A stretch of 20,763 nucleotides of DNA, taken from positions 1 to 20,763 of the forward strand of contig NZ_LSJY01000087.1 of the NCBI RefSeq assembly GCF_001556865.1, read 5' to 3'. The notes under the pieces were generated by a model. That model saw only the letters and a program-made list of their open reading frames with translations, was not told the DNA's origin and did no database searches. This DNA comes from Sphingobium sp. CCH11-B1 (GTDB lineage Bacteria; Pseudomonadota; Alphaproteobacteria; Sphingomonadales; Sphingomonadaceae). Both the position numbers and the translations under genes were made by a program. Of this stretch, positions 8,288 through 14,996 are shown in pieces (within the stretch, counting starts at the first letter, position 1; the number at the start of each line of letters is the position of its first letter).

Positions 8288-8554
8288 ATGTCCCATCCCC
8301 ATCCTCACTCGACCCATCCCGCAATCGTCAAACGCCTCAACCGGGCTACCGGTCATTTACGCAGCATCGTGGACATGATCGAGAACGGACGATCCTGCTC
8401 CGATATCGCCATGCAATTGCAGGCGGTCGAAAAGGCGATCGCGACCGCCAAGCGAACCTTGATCCAGGATCACCTCAGCCACTGCATCGGTGGCGATCCG
8501 GCGCACGGCGAAAAGGCGATGGCTGAGTTTCAAGCTATCTCTAAATATCTCTAA
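8288..8554 (+). CDS. CsoR/RcnR-family metal-sensing transcriptional repressor
   Basis: This 88-residue all-helical protein belongs to the DUF156 family (CsoR, RcnR, FrmR, InrS), tetrameric repressors that release DNA on binding metal. The fold signature is visible: KRLNRATGHLRSIVDMIE, the metal Cys in GRSCSDI, the QLQAVEKAIATAKRTL helix and IQDHLSHC. Cys37, His62 and Cys66 match the CsoR Cys36/His61/Cys65 triad exactly in spacing. The N terminus is His-rich (SHPHPHSTH), as in nickel/cobalt sensors. The CsoR second-shell Tyr35 is Ser36 here, while Glu80 aligns with Glu81. I chose the ATG beginning MSHPHPH; in-frame ATG (8261) and GTG (8234) starts lie upstream, and none has a strong ribosome site. 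It is divergent from the efflux operon it probably controls and leads a rightward gene set. Confidence 0.88.
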   Translation: MSHPHPHSTHPAIVKRLNRATGHLRSIVDMIENGRSCSDIAMQLQAVEKAIATAKRTLIQDHLSHCIGGDPAHGEKAMAEFQAISKYL

Positions 8555-8587
8555 CCGACGCAGCCGGGAAAGAACAGCGACGGAGCC

Positions 8588-8977
8588 ATGTCCACACTGT
8601 TTTCAAGTCAAACATTCCGCCGCTTTCTGTTGGGCCTGCTCGCCTTTGCTGTGCAACTTTCCGCTTGTCAGGCTATTGCACGCCACGCCCCTAGTGCAAC
8701 GCTCGCTGCGGAGGCAGAACGCCATGCCGAATTAAAGCAGCAATCCGCTGCCCACGGCCACATCCATGACGACGGCGATGATGGCGAGCGCGTGCGTGGC
8801 CATGTGCATGGGCATAACCCGGCCGACCATAGCCATGATACGCCTATCGGTGTTGCCCAGTCAGGCGTCGATCTCCCTCTTGTGCAACAGGGATGGCCAC
8901 CTCAGGCCGGACCGATATTGAGCGGCCGCAACAGCGACCCTATGGACCGCCCCCCGGAGTACCTGTCCTCGATGTGA
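8588..8977 (+). CDS. His-rich periplasmic lipoprotein, putative metal-binding
   Basis: This 129-residue protein is not one I can name. The N terminus has FRR, a hydrophobic stretch and a lipobox (LSAC, Cys27), so it is probably a lipoprotein; a type I cleavage site after AIA is a possible alternative. The middle is very rich in His and Asp (AHGHIHDDGDD, GHVHGH, DHSHD), with ten histidines between about residues 33 and 84. The tail is Pro-rich and polar. A GGAG lies 3-6 bases before the ATG. It sits 33 bases after the repressor gene and just before the HupE-like gene. Low-complexity His/Asp segments are typical of periplasmic metal buffers, so I infer binding of Ni, Co or Cu near the outer face of the cell. 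Confidence 0.7.
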   Translation: MSTLFSSQTFRRFLLGLLAFAVQLSACQAIARHAPSATLAAEAERHAELKQQSAAHGHIHDDGDDGERVRGHVHGHNPADHSHDTPIGVAQSGVDLPLVQQGWPPQAGPILSGRNSDPMDRPPEYLSSM

Positions 8978-9027
8978 CCGCGACGCCGCGCCAGCGCGGC
9001 AATTCACATAGATAGACAGGTATTCTC

Positions 9028-9759
9028 ATGATACAGGCTTTTACTGAGCCGGCGCACGGACGACGTGCGTCCTCCCGGCTCCTATTGTTATTGTTCTTGA
9101 CCGGGCTGAGCCTCGTTCTTTGGACCGGCACCGCCTTCGCCCATGCCGTCGCCGAAGGCGATAAGGGCTATATCCAGGAGATCAGCGGGGTTCACCTGCT
9201 GGAGTTTATGTATCTCGGCGCCAAACATATGGTGACGGGATACGATCATATTTTATTTCTGTTCGGGATCATCTTCTTCCTCTATCGGATGAAGCATATC
9301 GCGATCTATGTCAGCCTGTTCGCGATCGGCCATTCGACGACCATGCTGCTGGGCGTTTTCTTCGACTTCGGCATCAACAGCTATATTATTGACGCGATCA
9401 TCGGCTTTTCGATCGTCTATAAGGCGCTCGACAACCTTGGGGCGTTCCAACGCTGGTTCGGCTTCCAGCCGAACACCAAGGCTGCAACGCTGATATTCGG
9501 TTTCTGCCACGGCTTCGGCTTGGCGAACAAGATCATCGACTATGAGATTTCTCCCGACGGCCTGCTGCCTAACCTGCTGGCCTTCAATGTCGGCGTCGAA
9601 CTCGGTCAGTTGCTCGCGCTCGCCGCCATTCTGATCATCATGGGCTTCTGGCGCCGAACGCCGAGCTTCTGGCGTCATGCCTACACCGCCAACGTCGTGA
9701 TGATGACCGCCGGGTTCGTGCTGATCGGATATCAGCTCACCGGCTGGGTCGTCGCCTGA
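9028..9759 (+). CDS. HupE/UreJ-family integral membrane protein (putative Ni/Co transporter)
   Basis: This 243-residue protein has a signal peptide ending AFA-HAVAEG (about residue 38) and about six membrane helices. It carries the conserved family motifs: GYDHILFLFG, AIGHSTTMLLG, IFGFCHGFGLA and FNVGVELGQLLALAA. The His residues in these helices form the proposed metal path in HupE/UreJ permeases, which bring nickel or cobalt into cells for hydrogenase and urease. No such enzyme gene is in the window. Finding it with a repressor and exporters suggests a role in metal homeostasis instead. If the signal peptide is cleaved as predicted, the mature protein begins with His. It is followed 16 bases later by the anchor-protein gene. 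Confidence 0.88.
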   Translation: MIQAFTEPAHGRRASSRLLLLLFLTGLSLVLWTGTAFAHAVAEGDKGYIQEISGVHLLEFMYLGAKHMVTGYDHILFLFGIIFFLYRMKHIAIYVSLFAIGHSTTMLLGVFFDFGINSYIIDAIIGFSIVYKALDNLGAFQRWFGFQPNTKAATLIFGFCHGFGLANKIIDYEISPDGLLPNLLAFNVGVELGQLLALAAILIIMGFWRRTPSFWRHAYTANVVMMTAGFVLIGYQLTGWVVA

Positions 9760-9775
9760 TCAAAGGATTTGAACC

Positions 9776-10429
9776 ATGTATAACTCGCCCATACCCTCAC
9801 AAGCCGAACTGCCGTCATCCGGCCAGCTTATCCGTTCGACCGTGATCGCTGCCGTGACAGCCGTCGCGCTCCTCGTCACGATCGTGCTCCCGGCCGAATA
9901 TGGTGTCGATCCTACCGGAATCGGCCGCGCGCTCGGTTTCACTGATATGGGGGATATAAAGCGCCAACTCGCCGAAGAGGCCGAAGCGGACAGGAAAGTT
10001 GATACCGCCGCGAATGATGCCAGAAGCAGGGCCATCATCGAGGCCGCTGCATCAGGAAGAACCATCGCCCCTGGGCAGAGCGCCGACGCCCCGCCCGCAG
10101 TCGACGCTGCGCCGGGCCGGACTGATCGGATGAGCGTCACTCTGAAACCCGGCGAGGGTGCAGAGGTGAAGCTCGTGATGAAACGAGGGGAAAAGGCGAG
10201 CTTCGTCTGGACCGTTCAAGGCGGAGCCGTGAATGTCGACCTCCACGGTGACGGCGGCGGACAATCGATCAGCTACGAAAAGAAGCGCGGCCTTTCCAGG
10301 GGCGAAGGCGTAATTACGGCTGCGTTTAACGGCAATCATGGTTGGTATTGGCGCAATCGGGGTGATGCCGAAGTGACCGTGCTTCTGGAAACTCAAGGCC
10401 AGTATGCCGACATAAAGCGGCTAATCTAG
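9776..10429 (+). CDS. Transmembrane anchor protein with GOLD-like periplasmic domain
   Basis: This 217-residue protein has a short N terminus, one membrane helix (about residues 19-38, STVIAAVTAVALLVTIVLP), a charged linker likely to form a coiled coil (KRQLAEEAEADRKVDTA), a Pro/Ala linker, and a C-terminal beta-rich domain from about residue 115. That domain begins SVTLKPGEGAEVKLVMKRGE and ends with FNGNHGWYWRN followed by VTVLLETQGQY. The N-terminal regulatory-strand pattern and the late HGWYWRN...G-Y block recall GOLD-type beta sandwiches, but this is a visual impression. A good ribosome site (AAAGGA) lies before the ATG. It appears to be the last gene of the repressor, His-lipoprotein and HupE set, so it may be a periplasm-facing partner of the HupE-like protein. 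Its function is unknown. Confidence 0.75.
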   Translation: MYNSPIPSQAELPSSGQLIRSTVIAAVTAVALLVTIVLPAEYGVDPTGIGRALGFTDMGDIKRQLAEEAEADRKVDTAANDARSRAIIEAAASGRTIAPGQSADAPPAVDAAPGRTDRMSVTLKPGEGAEVKLVMKRGEKASFVWTVQGGAVNVDLHGDGGGQSISYEKKRGLSRGEGVITAAFNGNHGWYWRNRGDAEVTVLLETQGQYADIKRLI

Positions 10430-10465
10430 CGCATAAAAACAGAGTGCCTTCCTTGGGATTCTACA

Positions 10466-10494
10466 GCCGATACCGAGTTATACTCGGTATCGGC
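10466..10494. repeat. Perfect inverted repeat, 13-bp arms with 3-bp centre
   Basis: The arms GCCGATACCGAGT and ACTCGGTATCGGC are exact complements around TAT. The repeat lies 36 bases after the anchor-protein stop and 41 bases before the LysR-type start. No T run follows on either strand, so a standard intrinsic terminator is unlikely. TATACT across the centre could serve as a -10 for the LysR gene, making this an autoregulatory operator candidate. Confidence 0.7.
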
Positions 10495-10535
10495 CATTCA
10501 GATTGTACTGACCATGTCGGATTGAAGAAATAGAT

Positions 10536-11447
10536 ATGCCTTTCGACATTCGCCAACTTCGCTACGCCATCGCCGCGGCGGATCATGGCAGCTTCTATCG
10601 CGCGTCCAGGGTGCTGGACGTGGAGCAGTCGACGTTGAGCCGGGCCATCCTGAAGCTGGAGCGGGTGATCGGCGGACGGATTTTCAACCGCTCGCAGGGC
10701 GGCGTCAGCATGACGCTCGCCGGCGCGCAGTTCATCCGCGCGGCGCGGTCGATGGTGGCGAACGCGGACAAGATGGTGGCAACGATGCGGGCGGCGGGCC
10801 AGGGCCGCGCGGGGGGACTTATGATCGGACACAACAGCGCGATCTCGGCCGGCCATCTGCGCGCCACCATACTGGGCTGGCGAGCGGCAAATCCCGATGT
10901 CGAGATCGACGGCGTGGAAGCCGACCGGGGCGCGCTGCTCGCGGGGCTCGATACGGGCGAGATCGATATCGCGGTCCTGGTCGGCGAAGCGGGCCATGCC
11001 GGATTCCGGCGTGAGGGGTTGTGGAACGAGCGTGTCATGGCCGCGTTGCCGGCAGATCATGCCCTTGCCGCAAGCGAGGCCGTTCATTGGACCGATTTGC
11101 GGCGCGAGCGCTTTCTGCTGCCTGCCGCCGATCCCGGCCCGGAAATCCGCGACCTGCTGCTCGGCCGCCTGATGATGGCGGGCGAGCCTCCCGATATCAG
11201 GATGCATCAGGCCAGCCGCGAGGCGATCCTGAGCGTGCTGGGCGGCGGTCTGGGCGTGTCGATCGTCTGCGAGGGCGCGACGGGCGCTCGCTATCCCGAC
11301 GTCATCTATCGCCCCGTCCAGGGCGAGCAGGGACCGGCCTTCATCAACTATTCGGGCTACTGGCGAAAGGACAACGCCAATCCCGCGCTGAGGCGTTTCC
11401 TCGCCTTCGTGCGCGACCGCTATGCGCTGTCCTTCGACATCCCGTGA
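10536..11447 (+). CDS. LysR-family transcriptional regulator (TraR-like of Tn4371-type elements)
   Basis: This 303-residue protein has the standard LysR layout. The N-terminal winged helix-turn-helix spans about residues 4-63, with the recognition region FYRASRVLDVEQSTLSRAIL and the typical LERVIGGRIFNRS wing. A linker helix follows, then a substrate-binding domain (GLMIGHNSAIS onward, with GEIDIAVLVGE and GGGLGVSIV). Tn4371-like conjugative elements carry a LysR-type gene, called traR, close to the trb operon, and that is the likely role here. It is separated from the metal block by a perfect inverted repeat that may be its own operator. The inducer cannot be told from sequence. Confidence 0.88.
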   Translation: MPFDIRQLRYAIAAADHGSFYRASRVLDVEQSTLSRAILKLERVIGGRIFNRSQGGVSMTLAGAQFIRAARSMVANADKMVATMRAAGQGRAGGLMIGHNSAISAGHLRATILGWRAANPDVEIDGVEADRGALLAGLDTGEIDIAVLVGEAGHAGFRREGLWNERVMAALPADHALAASEAVHWTDLRRERFLLPAADPGPEIRDLLLGRLMMAGEPPDIRMHQASREAILSVLGGGLGVSIVCEGATGARYPDVIYRPVQGEQGPAFINYSGYWRKDNANPALRRFLAFVRDRYALSFDIP

Positions 11448-11532
11448 CCGCGCGAGACAGTGACATGCGACGTTAACAGGCGGGATCGCAACCAACGGCC
11501 GGCCTGATTTGCAACCGGAGAAAGGAGCCGTC

Positions 11533-11838
11533 ATGACGCAGGGAAAGACACTCATCATCGTGCTGGTCACGCTGATCGTCGGGTTCGGAGCGGGTTTCGT
11601 TCTGCGCCCGGTGATCGCGCCGGCCGAACCGGCAGCAGCGGTCGCGAGTCCTGTGCCCGTCGCCGCGCCCGCGGAGCCGCGCGGCAAGCAATATTTCGCG
11701 GCGCATCTCGACGAGGCCCGGCAGGTTCTGACACAGTGCGCGGAAGGCTCGACGCGCGGCGACGAATGCTTCAATGCCGAGATGGCCGTGACCGAGGCGG
11801 AGGGCCGAGCGCGGCACAAGAAGTTCTTTGGCAATTGA
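11533..11838 (+). CDS. Small membrane protein resembling TrbK-alt/EexN entry-exclusion proteins
   Basis: This 101-residue protein starts at an ATG with a clear AAGGAG site; a TTG at 11509 is less likely. It has one N-terminal membrane helix (about residues 6-24, TLIIVLVTLIVGFGAGFVL), an Ala/Pro linker, and a charged helical C-terminal part with Cys69 and Cys79 ending in RHKKFFGN. The C-x9-C spacing and the basic-FFG motif match the TrbK-like protein encoded in the trb operon (Cys56, Cys66, RRRFFGK). I infer a related entry-exclusion or mating-pair accessory role. It has no lipobox. It runs rightward after the LysR gene and converges on the DUF2274 gene with only 16 bases between them. Confidence 0.65.
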   Translation: MTQGKTLIIVLVTLIVGFGAGFVLRPVIAPAEPAAAVASPVPVAAPAEPRGKQYFAAHLDEARQVLTQCAEGSTRGDECFNAEMAVTEAEGRARHKKFFGN

Positions 11839-11854
11839 CCACGCGAACGGGCTT

Positions 11855-12067
11855 TCAGTCCCCCTGCGCGCGATGCCGGCGAAAGGCGCGGTCGGTGGCC
11901 ATGAACCGCTCCAGCATCGGCGCGATCAGGCGCGCGGGCGGGATCGGGCTGCCCTCGCCGAGAATCTCGCCGTAGCGCCGTAAATCCTCGAACAGCGGCG
12001 CGGGCAGTTCCACGGCGAGCTTGACGGGCTTGTCCTCGGGGATCTGCCCCAGCTTGAGTTTGGTCAT
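11855..12067 (-). CDS. DUF2274 domain-containing protein
   Basis: This 70-residue protein begins MTKLKLGQIPEDKPVKLAVE and continues with LPAPLFEDLRRYGEIL and PARLIAPMLERFMATDRAF, the typical content of DUF2274. Members are found at the end of trb operons in alpha- and betaproteobacterial conjugative elements. The short strand followed by two helices recalls ribbon-helix-helix/CopG-like DNA-binding proteins, so an operon-specific regulator is possible, but no function is established. The ATG overlaps the trbI stop by 4 bases (ATGA), which decides the start against a longer upstream frame. It is the last gene of the operon. Confidence 0.88.
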   Translation of the reverse strand: MTKLKLGQIPEDKPVKLAVELPAPLFEDLRRYGEILGEGSPIPPARLIAPMLERFMATDRAFRRHRAQGD

Positions 12068-13287
12068 CGCGTTGCTCCGATGGGTTCGAGGATCAAATCT
12101 CTCGTCAGGACGACCCTGAGCGGATGCCCCGGCCGGATGGTGAGCGTCGGCTGCACATTGAGCTGCCGCCGCACGACCTGCTGTCCGGTCTGGTTGATGG
12201 TGTCCTGCGATCCCCGCCGAAGCGCGCGGGTGAGGTCGTCCTCGCTGTCGGCCCCCAGCTCGGCGCCGACGCCGAGCAAGGTCGAGACGGCGGCGGCTTT
12301 CAGCAGATTGCCCCAATGCTGATTGACGCGACCCTGTAGCCCCGCAAATCCCGCGGCGTCCGTTCCGGGCTGGCGCTCGAGAACGATCGAGCGCCCGTCC
12401 GGCATGATGAGGCGGTCCCAGGAGAGCAGCACACGCGTCTGCCCCGCGGCGACCTCGCTGTCATATTCGCCGATCAGCCGCGCGCCCTGCGGAATGAGCA
12501 GGATGCGCCCGGTGATGCTGTCATAGACGTTCTGCGTCACCTGGGCGGTGATCTGGCCGGGAAGGTCGGAACGGATGCCGGTGATCAGCGCGGCGGGGAT
12601 GATGCTGCCGGCCTGGACAATGTTGGGCGAGGCCGGCGCGGTCAGCCGCTCGGCGCTGACAGTGCGCTGATTGGTCGCTTGCGCCATGAACGCCCGCTTG
12701 GCGGCTTGGTCGCCCTGCGCAGCCTCTGACGGTTGCGGAGCTGCGGCCTCCGGCGCTGCGATGGCGAGGCTCGGCAAGGACGGCATCGCACCGGTCCCGG
12801 CGCTGCTTCCGCCGAGGAACACCATGCTGGTGCGGGCTGCATCGCGTTCCTGGGCGATGCGCTGGCGAGCGGCTTCGGCGGCCTGGATGCGCGGATCGGG
12901 CTGCGCGCCGACCGGTGGCACGGGCACATTCTCCCCGCGCTGCTGCGCCGAGACGATCGGGCCGCCGAGATCGCCGGGAAGCCTGGGGCCGAGCTTCGGG
13001 ACCTGGCCGTAATCCTTCGGCCCCGAGGTGATGGTCTCGGATGCGGCGCGGCTGTCGGTATTGTAGAGTTCCTTCGCCGCCTGTTCTCCTTTGGGCGCGA
13101 GCGCATACCAGAGCGAGCCGCCGATACCGAGCCCCGCGACCACGCCGAGCGTCGCCAGCGCCTTCCTCGAAAGGCGCATGACGCGCGGCGCAGGCCCGCG
13201 AAGCTGAAAGGCGGCGGGGTTCGCGGATGCGGGTTGGGGGGATGCCTGCGGCGCTGGCTGGACGGGCGTATTGGTGGGATCGGCCAT
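12064..13287 (-). CDS. trbI: TrbI, type IV secretion core-complex protein (VirB10-like)
   Basis: This 407-residue protein spans the envelope and forms the outer-membrane core of the mating channel with TrbG. It has a Pro/Ala-rich cytoplasmic N terminus, one membrane helix (about residues 43-64, ALATLGVVAGLGIGGSLWYALA), a Pro/Gln-rich periplasmic linker (EAAAPQPSEAAQGDQAA), and the C-terminal VirB10 beta-barrel domain with AGSIIPAALITGIRSDLPG, TQNVYDSITGRILLIPQGAR and LLSWDRLIMPDGRS. I start it at MADPTNTP because its ATG shares one base with the trbG stop (TGATG); the longer open frame upstream only reads through trbG out of frame. Its stop overlaps the DUF2274 start. Confidence 0.95.
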   Translation of the reverse strand: MADPTNTPVQPAPQASPQPASANPAAFQLRGPAPRVMRLSRKALATLGVVAGLGIGGSLWYALAPKGEQAAKELYNTDSRAASETITSGPKDYGQVPKLGPRLPGDLGGPIVSAQQRGENVPVPPVGAQPDPRIQAAEAARQRIAQERDAARTSMVFLGGSSAGTGAMPSLPSLAIAAPEAAAPQPSEAAQGDQAAKRAFMAQATNQRTVSAERLTAPASPNIVQAGSIIPAALITGIRSDLPGQITAQVTQNVYDSITGRILLIPQGARLIGEYDSEVAAGQTRVLLSWDRLIMPDGRSIVLERQPGTDAAGFAGLQGRVNQHWGNLLKAAAVSTLLGVGAELGADSEDDLTRALRRGSQDTINQTGQQVVRRQLNVQPTLTIRPGHPLRVVLTRDLILEPIGATR

Positions 13288-14309
13288 CACCGCCCCCTGC
13301 GGGACGTGTCCGCGCCGTCGCGCACGATTCGCACGCGCCGCTCGGTGCGCTTGTCGCTCAGGCGCAATTCCGCGCTGGCGAACAGGCGATCGACCACCAT
13401 ATAGCGCCCCTGCACGCGGTAATTGACCAGCTCGGCGTCGCCAGCCGCGCCGGTCACGAACAGCGGCGGCATCTCGCCCTGCGAGATCCCGGCCGGGAAC
13501 TCGATGAACACCTGCGCGGAATCGTCGAAGGCGCGCACGGGCTTCCACGGCACGCGGTCGCCCTCGATCCGGTAGCGGAAATTGAGCGCCGCGATGTCGA
13601 TGCCGGTGGCGACGGGGGCCGAGGCGGCAGCGGCGGCGTTTGCGCCGCGCAGGGCGATCAGCGCGTCCTGCGGATAGGTCCACGACACCGACGCCATATA
13701 GGTCGAGGCCGTCGCGCGCAGTTCGATATGATAGGTGCGCCGGTCGGTGTTGATGACGAGGTTAGTGAAAATGTCGGGCCGCGTGGGCTTCGCGAGGATA
13801 TGCACGCGCGCCGTCGCGCCGCTGCCGCTCACCGTGTCGCCGATGATCCAGCGCACGGTGTCGCCGGCCGCGACCGGCCCCGGCCCGACGAGCTGCTCGC
13901 CCTCCTGAAGCGCGATGTCCGTCACCTGGCCGGGCGCGGTATATACCTGATAAAGCGCGCCTTCGGTCCAGGGATATTGCTGGATGGCGTTCACATAGCC
14001 GTCGCGGGTGGGTTGCACGCGGGCGGCCGCGTTCGCGGCCCCGACGCGGCGGCGCGGATCGGTCGCTTCTCGCGGCGAGGCGCTTTGCGTGACCGGCTTC
14101 AACTGGCCCGGAAGCGGCAGCGGTTCGGGGATAGTCACCACCTCGACCACGCGTGGCGGTTGTGCGGCCGGCGTGGCCGCGATCTCGCGCGGTGGATCAT
14201 CGTAAGCGATGCTCGGCGCTTTCGCCGATGAGGTGGCGCAGCCGGCCAGCGCGGTTGCGGACAATAACATAACCGCGCTGGCGGCATGGCGGGCGGACAT
14301 GCGTGTCAT
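13287..14309 (-). CDS. trbG: TrbG, type IV secretion outer-membrane protein (VirB9-like)
   Basis: This 340-residue protein is a core-complex component partnering TrbI. A lipoprotein signal is visible (MLLSATALAGC, Cys24), which suggests outer-membrane anchoring. The VirB9/CagX-like domain begins near GYVNAIQQYPWTEGALYQVY and continues with VRWIIGDTVSG and TNLVINTDRRTYHIELRA. A C-terminal segment (NFRYRIEGDRVPWKPVRAFDD, then FITGAAG-type strands) completes it. The start overlaps the trbF stop by 4 bases, and the stop shares a base with the trbI start. Confidence 0.94.
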   Translation of the reverse strand: MTRMSARHAASAVMLLSATALAGCATSSAKAPSIAYDDPPREIAATPAAQPPRVVEVVTIPEPLPLPGQLKPVTQSASPREATDPRRRVGAANAAARVQPTRDGYVNAIQQYPWTEGALYQVYTAPGQVTDIALQEGEQLVGPGPVAAGDTVRWIIGDTVSGSGATARVHILAKPTRPDIFTNLVINTDRRTYHIELRATASTYMASVSWTYPQDALIALRGANAAAAASAPVATGIDIAALNFRYRIEGDRVPWKPVRAFDDSAQVFIEFPAGISQGEMPPLFVTGAAGDAELVNYRVQGRYMVVDRLFASAELRLSDKRTERRVRIVRDGADTSRRGR

Positions 14310-14989
14310 TGCGACAGCTCCTTGCTCCAGTTGAGGGCGTTGACGAACACGCCGAGCGGGTTCTTGCGCAGCGCGTCGGGGGTGCGCGGGGTCTGGACAA
14401 CGACAGTGAGGATCGCCGACCAGCGGGTCGTCTCGGCGAGACTGCCGTCCTGATAGCGCCGCTCGATCCAGGCGACGCGGAAGCTGTCGCCGGAGGCACG
14501 GATCACGCTGGAGACGTCCACCGCGACCTGCACCTTGCCGACCTGTGCGATCGGATCGTTGGCGCGCGCGTAGTCGTTGAGCGCCAGTGCGCCCTTGTCG
14601 GTCGTGAAATCGTAAGCCCTGAGCCAGTTCTGCCGGACGATGACCGGATCGGCCGGGATCGCCCTGACCTGCTCGATGAACCGGGCGAGATGGAACGCGA
14701 TCTGCGGATCGGTCGGGCGGTAGCCGGTTTCGGCGGGAGCGACGGCCTGCGCTTCGCCGAGCCGATCGACCTGCACCACCCAGGGCACGATATGGCCGCG
14801 GGCGGATTGCCAGACGAGTCCGGCCGAGAGCCCACCGGACAGGGCGAGCGCGCCGAAGAAGGCAAGGCGCCAGTTCTTCGCCTGCACGCGGGCGGAACCG
14901 ATGCGGTCGTCCCAGACCTGCGCGGCGCGCTGGTAGGGCGTCGCGGGTTCGGGGGTCTGGCCGTAGCGGATGGTGGGTCGTCGGAACAT
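14306..14989 (-). CDS. trbF: TrbF, type IV secretion inner-membrane protein (VirB8-like)
   Basis: This 227-residue protein has a short cytoplasmic N terminus (MFRRPTIRYGQTPEPATPYQ, typical of TrbF), one membrane helix (about residues 43-60, LAFFGALALSGGLSAGLVW), and a periplasmic VirB8-type domain with WVVQVDRLGEAQAV, QIAFHLARFIEQVRAIP, NWLRAYDFTT and a C-terminal LRKNPLGVFVNALNWSKEL. VirB8-class proteins nucleate assembly of the channel. It starts 7 bases after the trbL stop, with a purine-rich GGGAG site inside the end of trbL. Its stop overlaps trbG by 4 bases. Confidence 0.94.
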   Translation of the reverse strand: MFRRPTIRYGQTPEPATPYQRAAQVWDDRIGSARVQAKNWRLAFFGALALSGGLSAGLVWQSARGHIVPWVVQVDRLGEAQAVAPAETGYRPTDPQIAFHLARFIEQVRAIPADPVIVRQNWLRAYDFTTDKGALALNDYARANDPIAQVGKVQVAVDVSSVIRASGDSFRVAWIERRYQDGSLAETTRWSAILTVVVQTPRTPDALRKNPLGVFVNALNWSKELSQ

Positions 14990-14996
14990 TTTCGGA

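Noticed and set aside
8985..9000. Short GC inverted repeat before the HupE-like gene
   Set aside because: Only a 6-bp stem with a 4-base loop and no U-tract; such repeats are common by chance in GC-rich DNA.
10466..10494. Inverted repeat as a rho-independent terminator
   Set aside because: No T run follows the stem on either strand, so I kept it as a repeat/operator candidate instead.
10461..11834. Leftward open frame (457 codons) opposite the LysR gene and the small membrane protein gene
   Set aside because: The opposite strand encodes a clear LysR protein and a gene with a strong ribosome site; this frame has low-complexity shadow composition.
13288..13683. N-terminal extension of the trbI frame
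   Set aside because: It overlaps trbG in another frame, is Arg-rich, and the ATG at 13287 makes a TGATG junction with trbG and gives a normal TrbI N terminus.
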